18,075 bases of DNA from Agrocybe praecox (Eukaryota > Basidiomycota > Agaricomycetes > Agaricales > Agrocybaceae): the NCBI GenBank assembly GCA_964017145.1, contig CAXHKQ010000216.1, forward strand, positions 1 through 18,075. The letters are read 5' to 3'. The position numbers were made by a program, and so were the translations under genes. This document shows, in pieces, positions 1-10,400 of the stretch (positions are counted from its first letter, which is position 1; each line of letters opens with the position of its first letter). The notes under the pieces were generated by a model. It had not been told where the DNA came from and did not search any database. It saw only the letters and a list, made by a program, of their open reading frames with translations.

Positions 1-1440
1 AGTGACAATGACATGCGCGCGCATAGGCTAATGCGTATAAAATTGTGCATACAACTACTACAGTTAATTCGAGTGATTCATGGCGTCAAATGTGCAACAT
101 CGTGTGTCTCGTTTGTTCGCTAGAACGCGCCAGAATCACATAGGCGAAATCTCTAACGATGTCAACACCACCGATCTCCATCTCCTTATCGGTGAGATCA
201 CTTGCTAGTCGATAGCTCTGGCTCGCAGATGTACAATGCGCACAACATGGAAAATACGGTTTGTCGACAGCAGCGATTCGATCGCAATCGCGCGAATTGT
301 AAACAAAACGGCATCATTTAACGCCACATTCTCATAGCCGTACGCCGCGCTCAGCGTGAGTTAGTAGCTTGGCGGCTTACACACCGACACACATGGTTGA
401 CGTACATAAACACATTGCGATCTTGCGTTGCCCACGCTGATGCGGTTCTCGACTGTAGTATGTTTCAAAGCCAAAATCCACCCACACGTCGTTCTTTCGC
501 GTCAGTAACGGCCGCGCTTGCAGCTGAGCGCTCGTTTATATGCGTGCTCGTATGAGTTGTGTGCTTGAGAGCGTCGACGGACGCGTGTAAATAGCATTAT
601 ACCAACGTGCGAGTATAAACCGTAGCAACAGCAGCAGCCGTCGCCGAATCCAACCACTCAAACATAAATAATCAAATCATAACGTACGGCCGAGTGGCGG
701 TGAATGGCGTCGTATGCGCACTACGATAACGCACACACATTGAAGAAAGCGCGGGTGTGTTGCCTGCTAGGTGCTGTTGGAACCGCGATTCTACACCTCG
801 TGTGTGGCGCTGCGCGCTCTTCTCAGAGTGCATTCAAACCGAATACAATAACTGGTTGCGCGGTGTGCACGTGTTTGTTCGCATATACACACAGCAATAA
901 CCTACTTTCCATGTAAGTATTTTTGTGCTGATGTGTACTACGAATATATCAACCACAATCGCATGTGAGTGTGTGTGTGAAATTATTCCGATATGACTCT
1001 CTACAAATCCATACGCCGCATCGACGCGACACCGAATATGCATCATCGCAAATGAATGCAGTCGTTGAATGTGCACGCACACATGAATCCATATGTAATT
1101 CGTGAAATCCATAAATAACAGAGCCAGAAGAGCAAGACAACATTTCTCATATTCAACGCATCGCACAGTGCGCGTGTGCGTGTTTGCGTTTGTATGTGTT
1201 AGTTTGGTAGATATTTTTGCGATCCGAACCAATTTATATTTAACCTGGGTGCCGCCGTATGCATATTCAGACTACACACACATGATCTACGACGATATTC
1301 GCATGTGCGCATGTGCGAGACGATTACATGCCGATTGATGTGTGTGTACGTACTGTGTGTGTTGAACATCAAGAAATCTAGCGATCGTCATCGTTTAAAA
1401 TAAAGTGCTCCCGTCTGCTAGTGTGTGCAACGCATGTTTG
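1..1440. other. Non-coding DNA, no supported gene
   Basis: CpG-rich mixed sequence that becomes TG/CA-rich after about 900. Overlapping open frames at 704-1338 on both strands translate into His/Cys/Val-rich text shaped by TGTG and CACA runs. TATA-like strings near 534 and 612 lack a matching initiator at the right distance, so no promoter is called. Confidence 0.5.
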
Positions 1441-1450
1441 TCCATGTCCA

Positions 1451-1545
1451 AACACACACACGCACACACACGCGTGCGAGATTAATGTACTTCAACACCC
1501 CAAACACGCACACGCACACTCACACACACTCGCACATCCACCAAA
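1451..1545. repeat. Imperfect (CA)n tract
   Basis: Two CA-rich blocks (about 1451-1475 and 1505-1545) are interrupted by CG steps and a short non-repeat spacer. They produce the His-Thr runs seen in the overlapping open frame. Confidence 0.85.
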
Positions 1546-1560
1546 CATACACAAAATGCG

Positions 1561-2200
1561 CTCGAGCGAGTGAGCTCGCGAATTACGCGCTCTCTTCGAG
1601 GGAGACACCTACTCGTCGTCGCTTTGCCCAGCTCGGCGGCGCCGCCGTCCAGGTACTCGTTGTCCGTTTCGCCGCGCAGGCAAGCGGCCAGTCCGCCGCG
1701 CGATGTGCGGCGCGTGTGATCGCTGCGCTCCATTGCGTACCGCTCTTGGCGCACCAGCGTCGCACAATTCATGGTCGCCACGGCCACCGAACGCGAGCGG
1801 CCGCCACACACTCGTTGTCGGCACTCGGCACGCACGAACGCACGCTCGAACGCATGCACTCGACGCACGCGAGCGTCGCGTTTGAAGTCTTTGCACTGCT
1901 GCTGCTGTTGCTGAGCGCACAATTTGCATTCAACACCACCGCACTGCGCACGTCATTCTTCGGTCAGCGTTGTGCACTTGTGCTGCTGTTCGCACTTGCC
2001 GCCGGGCCACACGCGGATATGCACACTCGGTATTTTGACTGTCCGTGCGACGGCGACGTGTGTGTATGTAGACTGTGTTCTGTGTTCACTTGTTGCTGTA
2101 TAACTACTCGTATATTCGCGCACATACCAAGGTTGCACAAAATTAATGAATATGTGGTGGTTTAGCGGTTAAATTTGTAGCGATGACGGTCGACGTCGGA
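1561..2200. other. G+C- and CpG-rich non-coding segment
   Basis: Stop codons are scarce here in several frames on both strands, giving open frames up to 246 codons (plus, 1425-2165). The translations are compositionally biased, mutually overlapping, show no domain, and have no splice context that favours one. A CTG run lies at 1896-1913. I consider this non-coding. Confidence 0.45.
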
Positions 2201-2203
2201 CAG

Positions 2204-2272
2204 ACACACACACACACATACACACACTAACAAAAACACACTAACACACACGAACACACCAAACACAATGCC
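2204..2272. repeat. (CA)n microsatellite and degenerate flank
   Basis: A pure AC run at 2204-2217 is followed by decayed CA repeats with inserted A and G bases to about 2272. Confidence 0.9.
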
Positions 2273-2299
2273 ACAACCACAACGGTGCCAAACCAAAAT

Positions 2300-4090
2300 T
2301 GTAATTAATTTATGTGTGCCCGCCTTTTGAACTGGTGGTTGCGTCACTCGCCGATGCCGCGTGCTGAAAAATTGGTCGAACATCATCACGCTGAAATCCG
2401 GCGCATTCATCCCAGTTGCACCACTGAATCTGAATACAACAATACGTGTAACGTGTGTGACTGCGGCCGGTGGGATTCGCACGTTAGTGAGCACTCTGGA
2501 TGTACATATTTTATTATTTTCTCAAAGCCAAACAAGTGTGAATGCGTTGCGTGATGAGTGGTTTCGCAACGGACACTGGGCGGAAGTGGGACGTGATCAG
2601 CGACCACAAAACAACGACGACGACGACGTCGATGCTAACGACAAATTAAATTCACACGCACACACATTGATTTGCTGATGCCGCCACTGCCGATTATATC
2701 AGCACGTTTATAGCTACCAATTTATCAAACATAACACTAGCGGGCTACAACAACCGTTGAAATTATAAATCAATCACTAGATAAAGAACGCATATGTAGG
2801 TGAGCATAAACACACGGCCAAGAACACAATTTCATGTTCGAGGCGAGCGTTCTGCGTGTTCTGTGGTCTTATCGGAATTGGAGTGTATCGTTCGCTCTCA
2901 GATACACGCACACATACTAACAACCATACATTATACCTAACTAGTAGTATAAACAACCGTGTGCACAGGCGACGGCACACATTCGGTGCAATGGAAAACA
3001 ACCACAAAGGCTGAATTATTGTAACGGCGACTCGTCTGGAAAGCAGTCGCGTTGTTTATTTAACTCGCGATATCGAACACGTGGTACAATCAAACACAAA
3101 AACACGCACCACCCGATCGGGGGTGATAAGAAAAAGTGCGTTCGATTGGTAATAAAAATAAACCAACTGGCATGTAAAAACGCGAAGCATTGCACACAGG
3201 TCAATGCACCACAAATGACATCGTTTCGATGTAACCGTAGCTGTGTAGTTTTAGGTTCATCTTTTTGCCGCCAGTGTGTCGGATTATGCAAGAAACTAGT
3301 TTCGTTTACATGTGCCAAGCCATAATAACCTAGGCGAACATTCAAGCTCACGTGCTGCTTTCGTCGGAATCCATAACCGACGAGCTATCGGCTCAGCGGA
3401 TTTGTTTCCGATTTCACTCTAGTAACCGTCTGTGCTGTGCTATCGCGCATATGCACACACAGGTGTAATAACACCACGTCAGTCTGCGCCAATACGTTTC
3501 ACACTGCAACAGTGCACTATAGTGTAGATGTTCGACGTCGACGAAACGATAACGATCGCCAATGCTTCGCGCGCTCCGCGAAGAAAAGCACGCCCGGCCA
3601 GTTTGTTAACACCAAACAGGCGGTGAGAGTGGTGGTGAGTGGTTAGTTCAATGACGCGTTCATTCGTTCGTTCATTGCGTTCGTCTGTGTATGTATATGC
3701 ACTGGTGTTTGGTCTGCGGCGTGTTTTATGCATTCCCAATGTAGAAAAAACACAACAGAAATAAAACTCATCAATTCGCCTATACGGAAACCCATACCAT
3801 CAACATCACCACACACACGCATGATCTAAATTTAGTGATGATGGTCATGAACGCAGCATTCGCGTGATCGTCAAGCTCGTGCCGGCGCTCGCATACATCA
3901 CACGAAAAACGACGCAGCTTTGTAGGCGACACACACACGTACACACTGCAACAAGTCGATACGCACGTAAGACGTAAGACGCGACCCATGTAACTGGGCG
4001 CTGCAGAAACGCCAAACATCTCGTCTCCTCGTCTCCGCGTCTGCGTGACGCCGCCTGGCATTTTATTTAAATTGGATGATTGCCATGATG
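2300..4090. other. Non-coding DNA, no supported gene
   Basis: Mixed sequence with a CGA run at 2614-2628. Open frames of 60-155 codons occur on both strands, overlap each other, and have no recognisable motif. Confidence 0.5.
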
Positions 4091-4096
4091 ACTGAG

Positions 4097-4114
4097 AGTG
4101 TGTGTGTGTGTGTG
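4097..4114. repeat. (GT)n microsatellite
   Basis: Uninterrupted GT run of 18 bases followed by GCAAGC. Confidence 0.9.
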
Positions 4115-4346
4115 CAAGCATTACTGGCAACAACGACGACGAATGCTCAAACTGAAGCGACAACGCGAAATTGCAGTCGCAACAATCCATCGGCATCTTC
4201 TTCGTCGTCGTCTTCGTTTTCCTCGAGAAAGTGTGCACACACATCATAGAGAATTATGCGTCGCAGACACGGAACGCCAAGACGCTGCCGTCACTAAAGT
4301 CGCGTCTATGTAATGATGGAGTGTGCCGCCCGAGCTGAGCGTAATT

Positions 4347-4359
4347 CGCGCGCGCGCGC
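4347..4359. repeat. (CG)n run
   Basis: Thirteen bases of strictly alternating C and G. Persistence of such a run argues against heavy germline CpG methylation. Alternating CG is the classic sequence for left-handed DNA. Confidence 0.9.
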
Positions 4360-4589
4360 TTGTGTCTCTTTCAGCTAAAGCCAAACCGCTTGTGCGCGCC
4401 AACCATCGCTCGGGTATTTAGGCGCTAGCGATGGGCGTGAACGCGTCAAGGTTAGTTTGCGGAGACACCCAATTAGACGGCGTCGTCGTCGTGCAGCGCC
4501 TGCCATAAATCCGAAAACGTCTTGTTCGTCATGTTCCTCGCTCGTGCTTGCCGGAACTGGCACATCAACGATATCTAACCCATCAGCAT

Positions 4590-4606
4590 ATGTGTGTGTG
4601 TGTGTG
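4590..4606. repeat. (TG)n microsatellite
   Basis: Uninterrupted TG run ending in GCAGACG. With the GT run at 4097 and the CG run at 4347, it makes three alternating purine-pyrimidine tracts within about 500 bases. Confidence 0.9.
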
Positions 4607-4609
4607 CAG

Positions 4610-5660
4610 ACGATCTGAAGAATATGCTTCTCATATTTAGCCAGACGACGACGAGTGGATGAGAAACTCGTCGGGATTTGCATGTGTTTTTGCGACACAG
4701 CTGCAATTAAAATAAGCCGTCGTACATGTGGAGTAAGACATGTTCACGGAATAACACACAAAAGAGAGTTCCCACAACTTTTCGAACACAGACAGATGCT
4801 ATTTGCACACAAACACCAGCACCAGCAGTGTCTGACTGACTGACAGAGCCAACACAAAAGGCAGATTTCTTTCAGACTTCCCTTGCATTTTTGTGCGTGC
4901 GGGCGCCAATCTTGCACTGTGGCGCACACAATGAGATATCGTACACAATAACAAGCATTCGCGCACGTTCGGCGTACCTCATAAATAATAGACAGTGAAG
5001 TACCGATTCCCGCCGCGTGATGCCACCACGCCGCCAACGAGTTGTCGTTGCGTCCATTTTTGTTGGAGCACATTATCACAGTCAAATCGCAGTCACAGCA
5101 GACAGTCGCAGTCGCAGTTCGTCGCGAACGTTGCTCAACACGGAACAAAAACATTGCACATTGCACGCACGCGCACACACACCAAAGCGAATATGTTGCA
5201 GCCGCTCAAAGACAACATAATAAACATGCAGGTTTGCTGGGTTGCGTCACAACATCGCGCGAGCTTATTGAGGGCGCGAGCACACATTCGTGCAAATGGA
5301 GTCAAAGAGGTTTTTGCGCGCACATCAGTGCGATGGGTTTTTGCATACCGCACACTGGTTCTTGTAGTATGAGAATGTACTAGGCAAAACATAGTCATCA
5401 TTATGTCGGCAATGTGTGTGTGTGTACACAATACGCACAGGCACGCATTATTACTTGTTTGGTTGTGTGTGTGCAAGTGCGCAGCGTATTGCGCATTGAC
5501 GGACCAAAGGCACGTCTTTTCGCAATTCTCTACGCGCGCGCTGCCGTCATTGTATGGATGAATATAACATATGTACGTACACCATGATTTGACTTGTGAT
5601 TTGCACATCTAACCGTATCTCGGAATGAACCGCTAAGGCGCGACTACAAGCGGCTGCTCG
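4610..5660. other. Non-coding DNA, no supported gene
   Basis: Several overlapping plus-strand frames at 4995-5383 and minus-strand frames at 4744-5608 cover the same bases, with His/Thr/Arg/Cys-rich translations. None shows a domain or consistent splice sites. Confidence 0.5.
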
Positions 5661-5664
5661 ATGA

Positions 5665-5690
5665 AGCAGCAGCAGCAGCAGCAGCAACAG
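5665..5690. repeat. (AGC)n triplet repeat
   Basis: Seven AGC units followed by AACAG, a slightly interrupted CAG-type repeat. No open frame around it looks like a polyglutamine protein. Confidence 0.9.
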
Positions 5691-5699
5691 CGGTGATGT

Positions 5700-8060
5700 G
5701 CAATATTCGGTGGCTTCGTTAGTTCGCGGATGTGTGTGCGTGTATGTTATGCGTGTTGTTTGGGCTGTGCATACGAAACTGGGTTAACTAACAGCGAAAA
5801 AACGCGCATTTTCTATCTGTGGTATGGATCGCGGCCGCGTATGTGTAAATGGCAATTACATTGCGCGCACGAGGCAAGCGTGTCAAGCAGCGATCGTATA
5901 CACCACATTCGTATATGTGGCGCATGCGACAACACAGTGCGGAATTGTATGTGCGCGCTTGCGATCTTCGGGCTGCTCATGGCTCATGCCAAAGATCGTC
6001 TCGTCGACCAATTGGCTTAATTGAGACGGCACACAAACATAGTACACGGAGAGTAGAGCAGAACAGAGCAGAGCACAGAACACCAATTCCGTCGAACTCG
6101 CTGATTAAATGATACATGCGATATATCATTCAATCAGCTCTGGAAATATAGCTATTACATATTCATACATTCAGTCTCACAGATCCAGTCATGCACATAC
6201 AGACATGCAAACGCCCACATTCAACTATCACATCAGAGATTGACATGGTGCACAGTTGATTCCATGTGACGATTCATAAAATTATATCATTTCGAATCAC
6301 AAAATCCCACTCACGAGGCGACACAACAAACGCACCACCGAACACGATCGCGTCGAGTCGTCACGGTTCGCGAATTTAACGCGATCGCACAAAACACGCG
6401 AGAACAATACGCCACACTAAGCACACAGAATTTTGGCGAACGATTCGCACACGAACGCGCACCGCACACACGAACCGGCGGGCGAATTGAACACCGTCGC
6501 TTTCGACACTTGCGCACTGACTGGCCTGGCGGCTGGCGGCGTCGGCTGGCTGGCTCAGAGCAAGTCTCTGTAGCGACTAATGCGCGAGCGCAACGAGCGC
6601 GCTTGTATGCCGACGATATGCCGACTCGACGCTGGTGCTCGGAGCTCGGAGTGTGTGCTTCGCGTGCGGTGCCAGACCAACCGTGATTCCCGCCGCCGCC
6701 GCTATGGCACTCGACACAACCGCATACACATGCGCGATACGAAACGAAAACCCCACTGAGCCCACCACAACACACACACACGGACTAGACTACAAGTCTG
6801 TGTTCGTGTGAGTAGAGTAAATGGGCGGTGAGAAGCTAGATGAAAACGCGTACGAGAATATGTGAAATTAAAGAAATGTGAAACGACCCGTCTTCTCACT
6901 TCGATAGTCTGATTCGCGCAGCAGCATTTGATACACAGATTTTGAAAATTGGTATCATTGATTAACGGGTGTTTTTAGAGCAACACGGAAATGCTTTTGT
7001 GTATAAGTTGAAGGTGTAATGCGGAACTAGAACAAGCAAGCAGAACGAATATCTTCATCAAGCAGACTCACTCACATCTACTCTATACTTGAGTTTATGT
7101 ATGTGTGCATTAGCTCTTGCATGTGTGTATGCATGAAGGCATGTGTGTGATACCGCCTCAATTGTTCCGTCTGTGTGTCAGTACACGCTCACACCGCAGC
7201 TCAAGGGAAAATGAGCGAGAGTTTTCTTGGTGGGCTGAGAAAAAAAGAGCGGCGCATCTACCTACTGCATTACACGGACACTTTGAGGTGTAAATGTATA
7301 ATTATAATGCGTGTTAAGAGCACTCGTAAAGTACGTATGCACTTTGTGGTGTCGGTGTCTGATGAATAGGTGGGCATGCGCGTTCGGCTCTCTTTCATAA
7401 TATACACTGAGCACTGAGCACCTGCGCAAAGACCACAACGTAGTGCACATTGTGCATTCGTTCCATGTATGGTTGTGTATGCGTTATATGAATATGTATA
7501 CAAACAAAATTAAGCCAACTCTGCAGAAAACGACCGCATCGCTCGCAGTATCGCACTTTTGTTTGTTTCGTTAGACAAACACGCACACACACACTCAGAT
7601 TGAAAGGCATTTCAACGAAACTCGCGTATCGTTGATTACATCCTGGACGCGTCGTAGAGCTGTCGCGCAGCTCGTTAGCTCTCACCACCGGTCTGCCCGC
7701 GGTGCTGCCGGTGTGCCCGTTCGAAATCCTGACACAATATTGACACGGAAGTCCCGCCCTAGGCAGGTACACGCGTATAACTAGAGCAGACATACTAGAG
7801 AGCGAACACTGCAAATAAATCAGCCAGACCATGAGCCTGTCGAACGGACGACGGCTTGTCCGCCCGTTTTTATGGGTCATTGGACGCCGGACACGAAACA
7901 CGCGTGCACACGGCGCGTACAACACGCGACCGAATGGACGCACACGTGCATATGCGATTGACATCGGCTCGAGATTAGCGCCAGCAGCATCAGCATAAGC
8001 GCACACATGCAATCTCTGCGTCTGCGACGGTGTGACGATGCGATGGTTAAATTGCCAGCA
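5700..8060. other. Non-coding DNA, no supported gene
   Basis: CpG-rich sequence with two plainer AT-rich patches (about 6100-6300 and 6920-7100). The longest open frame of the window (minus, 8195-7395, 266 codons) lies partly here, but its translation is Cys/Arg/His-rich without any recognisable domain. A decent minus-strand splice acceptor at 7235-7236 is discussed under findings. Confidence 0.45.
6100..6138. repeat. Short perfect-looking hairpin (15-bp stem, 9-base loop)
   Basis: Arms 6100-6114 and 6124-6138 pair over 15 positions with one A/C mismatch; the loop is 6115-6123. Pairing does not extend beyond the arms, so the stem is too short for a typical animal microRNA precursor. It sits at the left edge of an AT-rich patch (about 6100-6300). 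Confidence 0.6.
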
Positions 8061-8064
8061 TACT

Positions 8065-8092
8065 TGCGTGCGTGTGTGCGTGCGTGCGTGTG
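8065..8092. repeat. (TGCG)n / TG repeat
   Basis: Tandem TGCG and TGTG steps over 28 bases. Confidence 0.85.
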
Positions 8093-8387
8093 GGACGTCG
8101 AGGAGGCAAAGCAGAAAGCACTGGCCGTAAATTATACCGCCGCCGTCGTCGTGTATAGTAATTGTGCGTGCATGCGGTGTCCACTTTCTATGCATATCAG
8201 CTCAGCGTGCGTGCATGCTCAGACTCGGAGACTTGTATATGGGTTAGATTATGTGGCGAACGCAATTAATTCCACTTCCTTCTATGCACATATTATGTGG
8301 GAAGTGTGTGTGAGCGGTTTTGTCATTGGCTCTGTGTGACATGACGGGCATGCCATCGTTTGATTGAAGATTGTGGTAGTGAATGTA

Positions 8388-8636
8388 CACCCTGCGTCAA
8401 AACTCCTGATCTGATAAATACTTCAACAGAGATATGAATGTGCACATTTGATCGAACAAAGTGCAATGCAAGACTCCGAATGCGTTTTCTGGGATTATAT
8501 GGATTTTACCATTCAAGGTATGTCGAACGTTTGACTCAACGCCAAATCCAAAATAGAGATTAGTGTGAACGAGCCCAACCAATACTAGTTCCATTCTACG
8601 ACGGTACAGATGTAACAGCAGTTGTCGCGCAGGGTG
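8388..8636. mobile_element. Candidate MITE-like element with terminal inverted repeats
   Basis: Positions 8388-8408 and 8616-8636 are inverted repeats of 21 bases with 17 matches, including the outer nine bases (CACCCTGCG). The same dinucleotide, TA, flanks both ends (8386-8387 and 8637-8638), as expected if TA was duplicated at the target. The 249-base interior is more AT-rich than its surroundings and lacks the CA/TG tracts common around it. A frame open across most of it on the minus strand (8594-8397, 65 codons) matches nothing I recognise, so a non-autonomous DNA transposon is the simplest reading. Short TIRs and a TA flank would fit Tc1/mariner-like or related cut-and-paste families, but the superfamily cannot be assigned from one copy. 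The two-base target duplication is weak evidence alone; the TIR match is the main support. Confidence 0.5.
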
Positions 8637-8639
8637 TAT

Positions 8640-9013
8640 TTGTGTGACAAGTACGCAAGTAGCGAGAGTAGCACACAGTGCAGCGAAGCCTGCATGCTGA
8701 GACTCTTCCTGCTCACACGCAGAGCAATTACAACCGCAGACTTGTATTAAGCCATAAACGGGCGGCGTGTGATCCGAACGTGTGGCGTGGCTCGTGTGCG
8801 AATTTCATGTTATTACCAACACGTCAGCACGAACGCGTATATGGCACACAAATGTTGGGTGTGTCGCATGCGCGGCTCACAGCTCCCAGCGGAGTATCAT
8901 ATCGGCATAATACAGAGCGAAAAGCACACGCAAATTTTGCGTAATTCGCGTCGCATTCATGGCGCGAACGTGTGAGCACATTTCTTTGCTCATACAGGTG
9001 AAATGTGATCCGC
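8640..9013. other. Non-coding DNA, start of the intron downstream of the second exon
   Basis: On the minus strand the donor gtaagtg lies at 9014-9020, so lower coordinates are intron until the next, unplaced exon. Open frames here (for example plus 8678-8944) have no features of real genes. Confidence 0.5.
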
Positions 9014-9020
9014 CACTTAC

Positions 9021-9204
9021 CTAATATGCTGTTGGAACCGATCTGGAAGCTGAACGATGAGGGCTGCTGCGAGGTGTACAGACCGGCCGGATCGGCCGTC
9101 TCGTTCTCCTCGGGCACTTCGCGCAGCGTCGGCGCCAGACTGATGGGCTGGCGGCAGCGGTCGAGGCGCACGCGCGGAAAGTCGGCGAACAGCATATCGG
9201 TGAG
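9021..9204 (-). CDS. Internal exon of the same gene: second half of the PH-like domain
   Basis: This is a 184-base internal exon. The acceptor on the minus strand is 'caatccctcaatccag' and the donor is the near-consensus 'gtaagtg'. It enters in phase 0, matching the exon at 9884-9993, runs 61 codons from LTDMLFADFP to SFQIGSNSIL, and leaves with one base of a split codon. Visible parts are a hydrophobic start (LTDMLFADF), a basic segment (RVRLDRCR) that could contact lipid or protein, an acidic loop (REVPEENETADP), a Ser/Gln turn and the strand SSFSFQIGSN. In PH folds such a strand precedes the C-terminal Trp-containing helix, which is absent here and expected in the next exon at lower coordinates. 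Internal G+C, rich in G or C at third codon positions, contrasts with the flanking AT-rich introns, as expected for coding sequence. The open frame on the opposite strand (9005-9319) is a shadow. Confidence 0.85.
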
Positions 9205-9883
9205 CTGGATTGAGGGATTGATGTCGCAAGTGCGCGAGAATGCGATAGTAGATACATTTATATTGAGTGGCAGGTTTTACGGATATGGTGCAGTAGGTGA
9301 ATTGAGTCGTAGAACGTAAGACAGTCGATATGAATTGCTTCTAGGAAGGTTTAAAGTTCTTTCTTGTTACAACATTGTAACGATTTAACGATTCAAATAA
9401 AATCCGAAAACGTTGGTTGCCTTTGGAAGAACAGCGCTAGGCCTCAGAAAGGAATGCGTATAACTTAAAACATACATAATGCGAATAATTTCCCAATAAT
9501 CCGTTCGAATCTTATATGCTGTAGAGGTTTATAATGAAAATCTGTCTCACGATTTCTTGTGCATATATTGGAATTTCATGTTTAGATGTAGTGCTCTAGT
9601 GCCTTTGCTATGACATAGGCCTGAATACAACTGTAGAAGTTTATCATTCCACCGATCAACGAATTAATTCACCTACTGCTGTATTTTGAGGCATTAAAAT
9701 TAGTGCTACGACAGCAGTGCGACAATTACCTTCACGTCCTTGTTGGGTGTGGCCGGAAAAATCTTTCCCGTGTTAGTGTGTTAGCACAGAGTGTTGCAGA
9801 GAGTATACATAATGTTAGCGATCAAGAGTGTTGTCTACGCGTAATTGAAAATGAAATCAAAATAAATAATAATCCAAAATTAC
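9205..9883 (-). other. Intron between the two PH-like exons
   Basis: This 679-base phase-0 intron starts gtaatt next to position 9884 and ends ccag next to position 9204, both read on the minus strand. It is visibly richer in A and T than the exons and has few of the CA/TG tracts common elsewhere in the window. I see no repeat, RNA gene or nested gene inside it. The plus-strand open frame at 9703-9912 runs across the exon boundary and has no supporting features. Confidence 0.75.
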
Positions 9884-9993
9884 CGATAGCTCTTCGCTGC
9901 AGTAGGCTGTGAAGGATTGCTCGTCCTGCTGGAGCACACAGTAAAGCGGACCCCATGGCAGATTGGGCACTTGTGTCTGGTCGCCTTCGGTTT
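9884..9993 (-). CDS. Internal exon of a spliced gene: first half of a PH-like domain
   Basis: This is an internal coding exon of 110 bases. On the minus strand it is preceded by a pyrimidine-rich acceptor (ttcaatttccttacag) and followed by a donor (gtaatt). It begins with the last two bases of a split codon, then 36 complete codons starting TEGDQTQVPN and ending AYCSEELS, with an intron in phase 0. The segment 'LPWGPLYCVLQQDEQSFTAYCSEE' has the pattern of strands 2 and 3 of a PH fold: Trp, then alternating hydrophobic residues, then a polar turn and a second strand. From memory, PH domains of rhotekin and anillin have a similar Trp-x-x-(L/W)-x-x-V-L strand, so a cytoskeletal or Rho-linked adaptor is a reasonable guess. 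Other PH families are possible. Coding status is well supported by splice sites and in-frame joining to the next exon; family identity is not. Confidence 0.82.
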
Positions 9994-10400
9994 CTGTAAG
10001 GAAATTGAATAAAAAAATACATGTTTTAGCATCGGCTGAATCGGTTGGATCGTTCGCTATGTTTCCTGTAGAGGTAGCTACAGTATACACTATTTTGTTA
10101 TACAACGCACGTGTCTTGGCTAAGTGCGCCACCTGGTGAGTGGTAGAATAAACATACATGCGTGCCCTTCACCATACTCAACCCAATCCATACCCAACTT
10201 AAGTCGTGGTGGGTTTGAGTGTGTCCTAGATACAAATAAACAAAACTGTTATAAGACAATTCAAACCCAACCGACCTCAGTCTATAATGCGACATCGATT
10301 GCAACATTACGATACCGCCACACAGAATCCCACAATTCCTCAAATGTAAATTCATTTCATTGTCGCCTTCCGGTCTGGACACAATAGCCTCACAGAATAA
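9994..10400 (-). other. Probable intron upstream of the 9884-9993 exon
   Basis: The sequence is AT-rich and ends at the acceptor beside 9993. The upstream exon it should connect to ends after the first base of a codon, and I could not place it. A short inverted pair (GGGTTTGA at 10211-10218 and TCAAACCC at 10261-10268) is present but is short enough to be chance. No gene is supported. Confidence 0.5.

Noticed and set aside
1425..2165. Plus-strand open frame of 246 codons
   Set aside because: Begins in a CA microsatellite (His-Thr runs) and overlaps several equally open frames on both strands.
4361..4430. Plus-strand acceptor-like 'tgtgtctctttcag' ending at 4374
   Set aside because: All three frames after it stop quickly or lack a recognisable continuation, so it is likely a decoy.
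4420..4590. Minus-strand frame with a coding-looking stretch (VPVPASTSEEHDEQ, FGFMAGAARRRRR)
   Set aside because: No pyrimidine-rich acceptor (a CA repeat lies where it should be) and the Arg run comes from a CGT/CGA triplet repeat.
7395..8195. Longest open frame in the window (minus strand, 266 codons)
   Set aside because: Translation is Cys/Arg/His-rich with no domain, is broken up by simple-repeat-derived text, and no splice or homology cue supports it. Long open frames are expected where stop codons are depleted by CA/TG and CG content.
9005..9319. Plus-strand open frame over the second exon
   Set aside because: Shadow of the minus-strand exon; the minus strand has matching splice sites and phase, the plus strand does not.
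9495..9520. GTTCGAATC string resembling a tRNA T-loop
   Set aside because: No acceptor stem, A-box or cloverleaf can be built around it.
10208..10270. Short inverted repeat GGGTTTGA / TCAAACCC
   Set aside because: Eight bases with a 42-base spacer is within chance expectation, with no flanking duplication.
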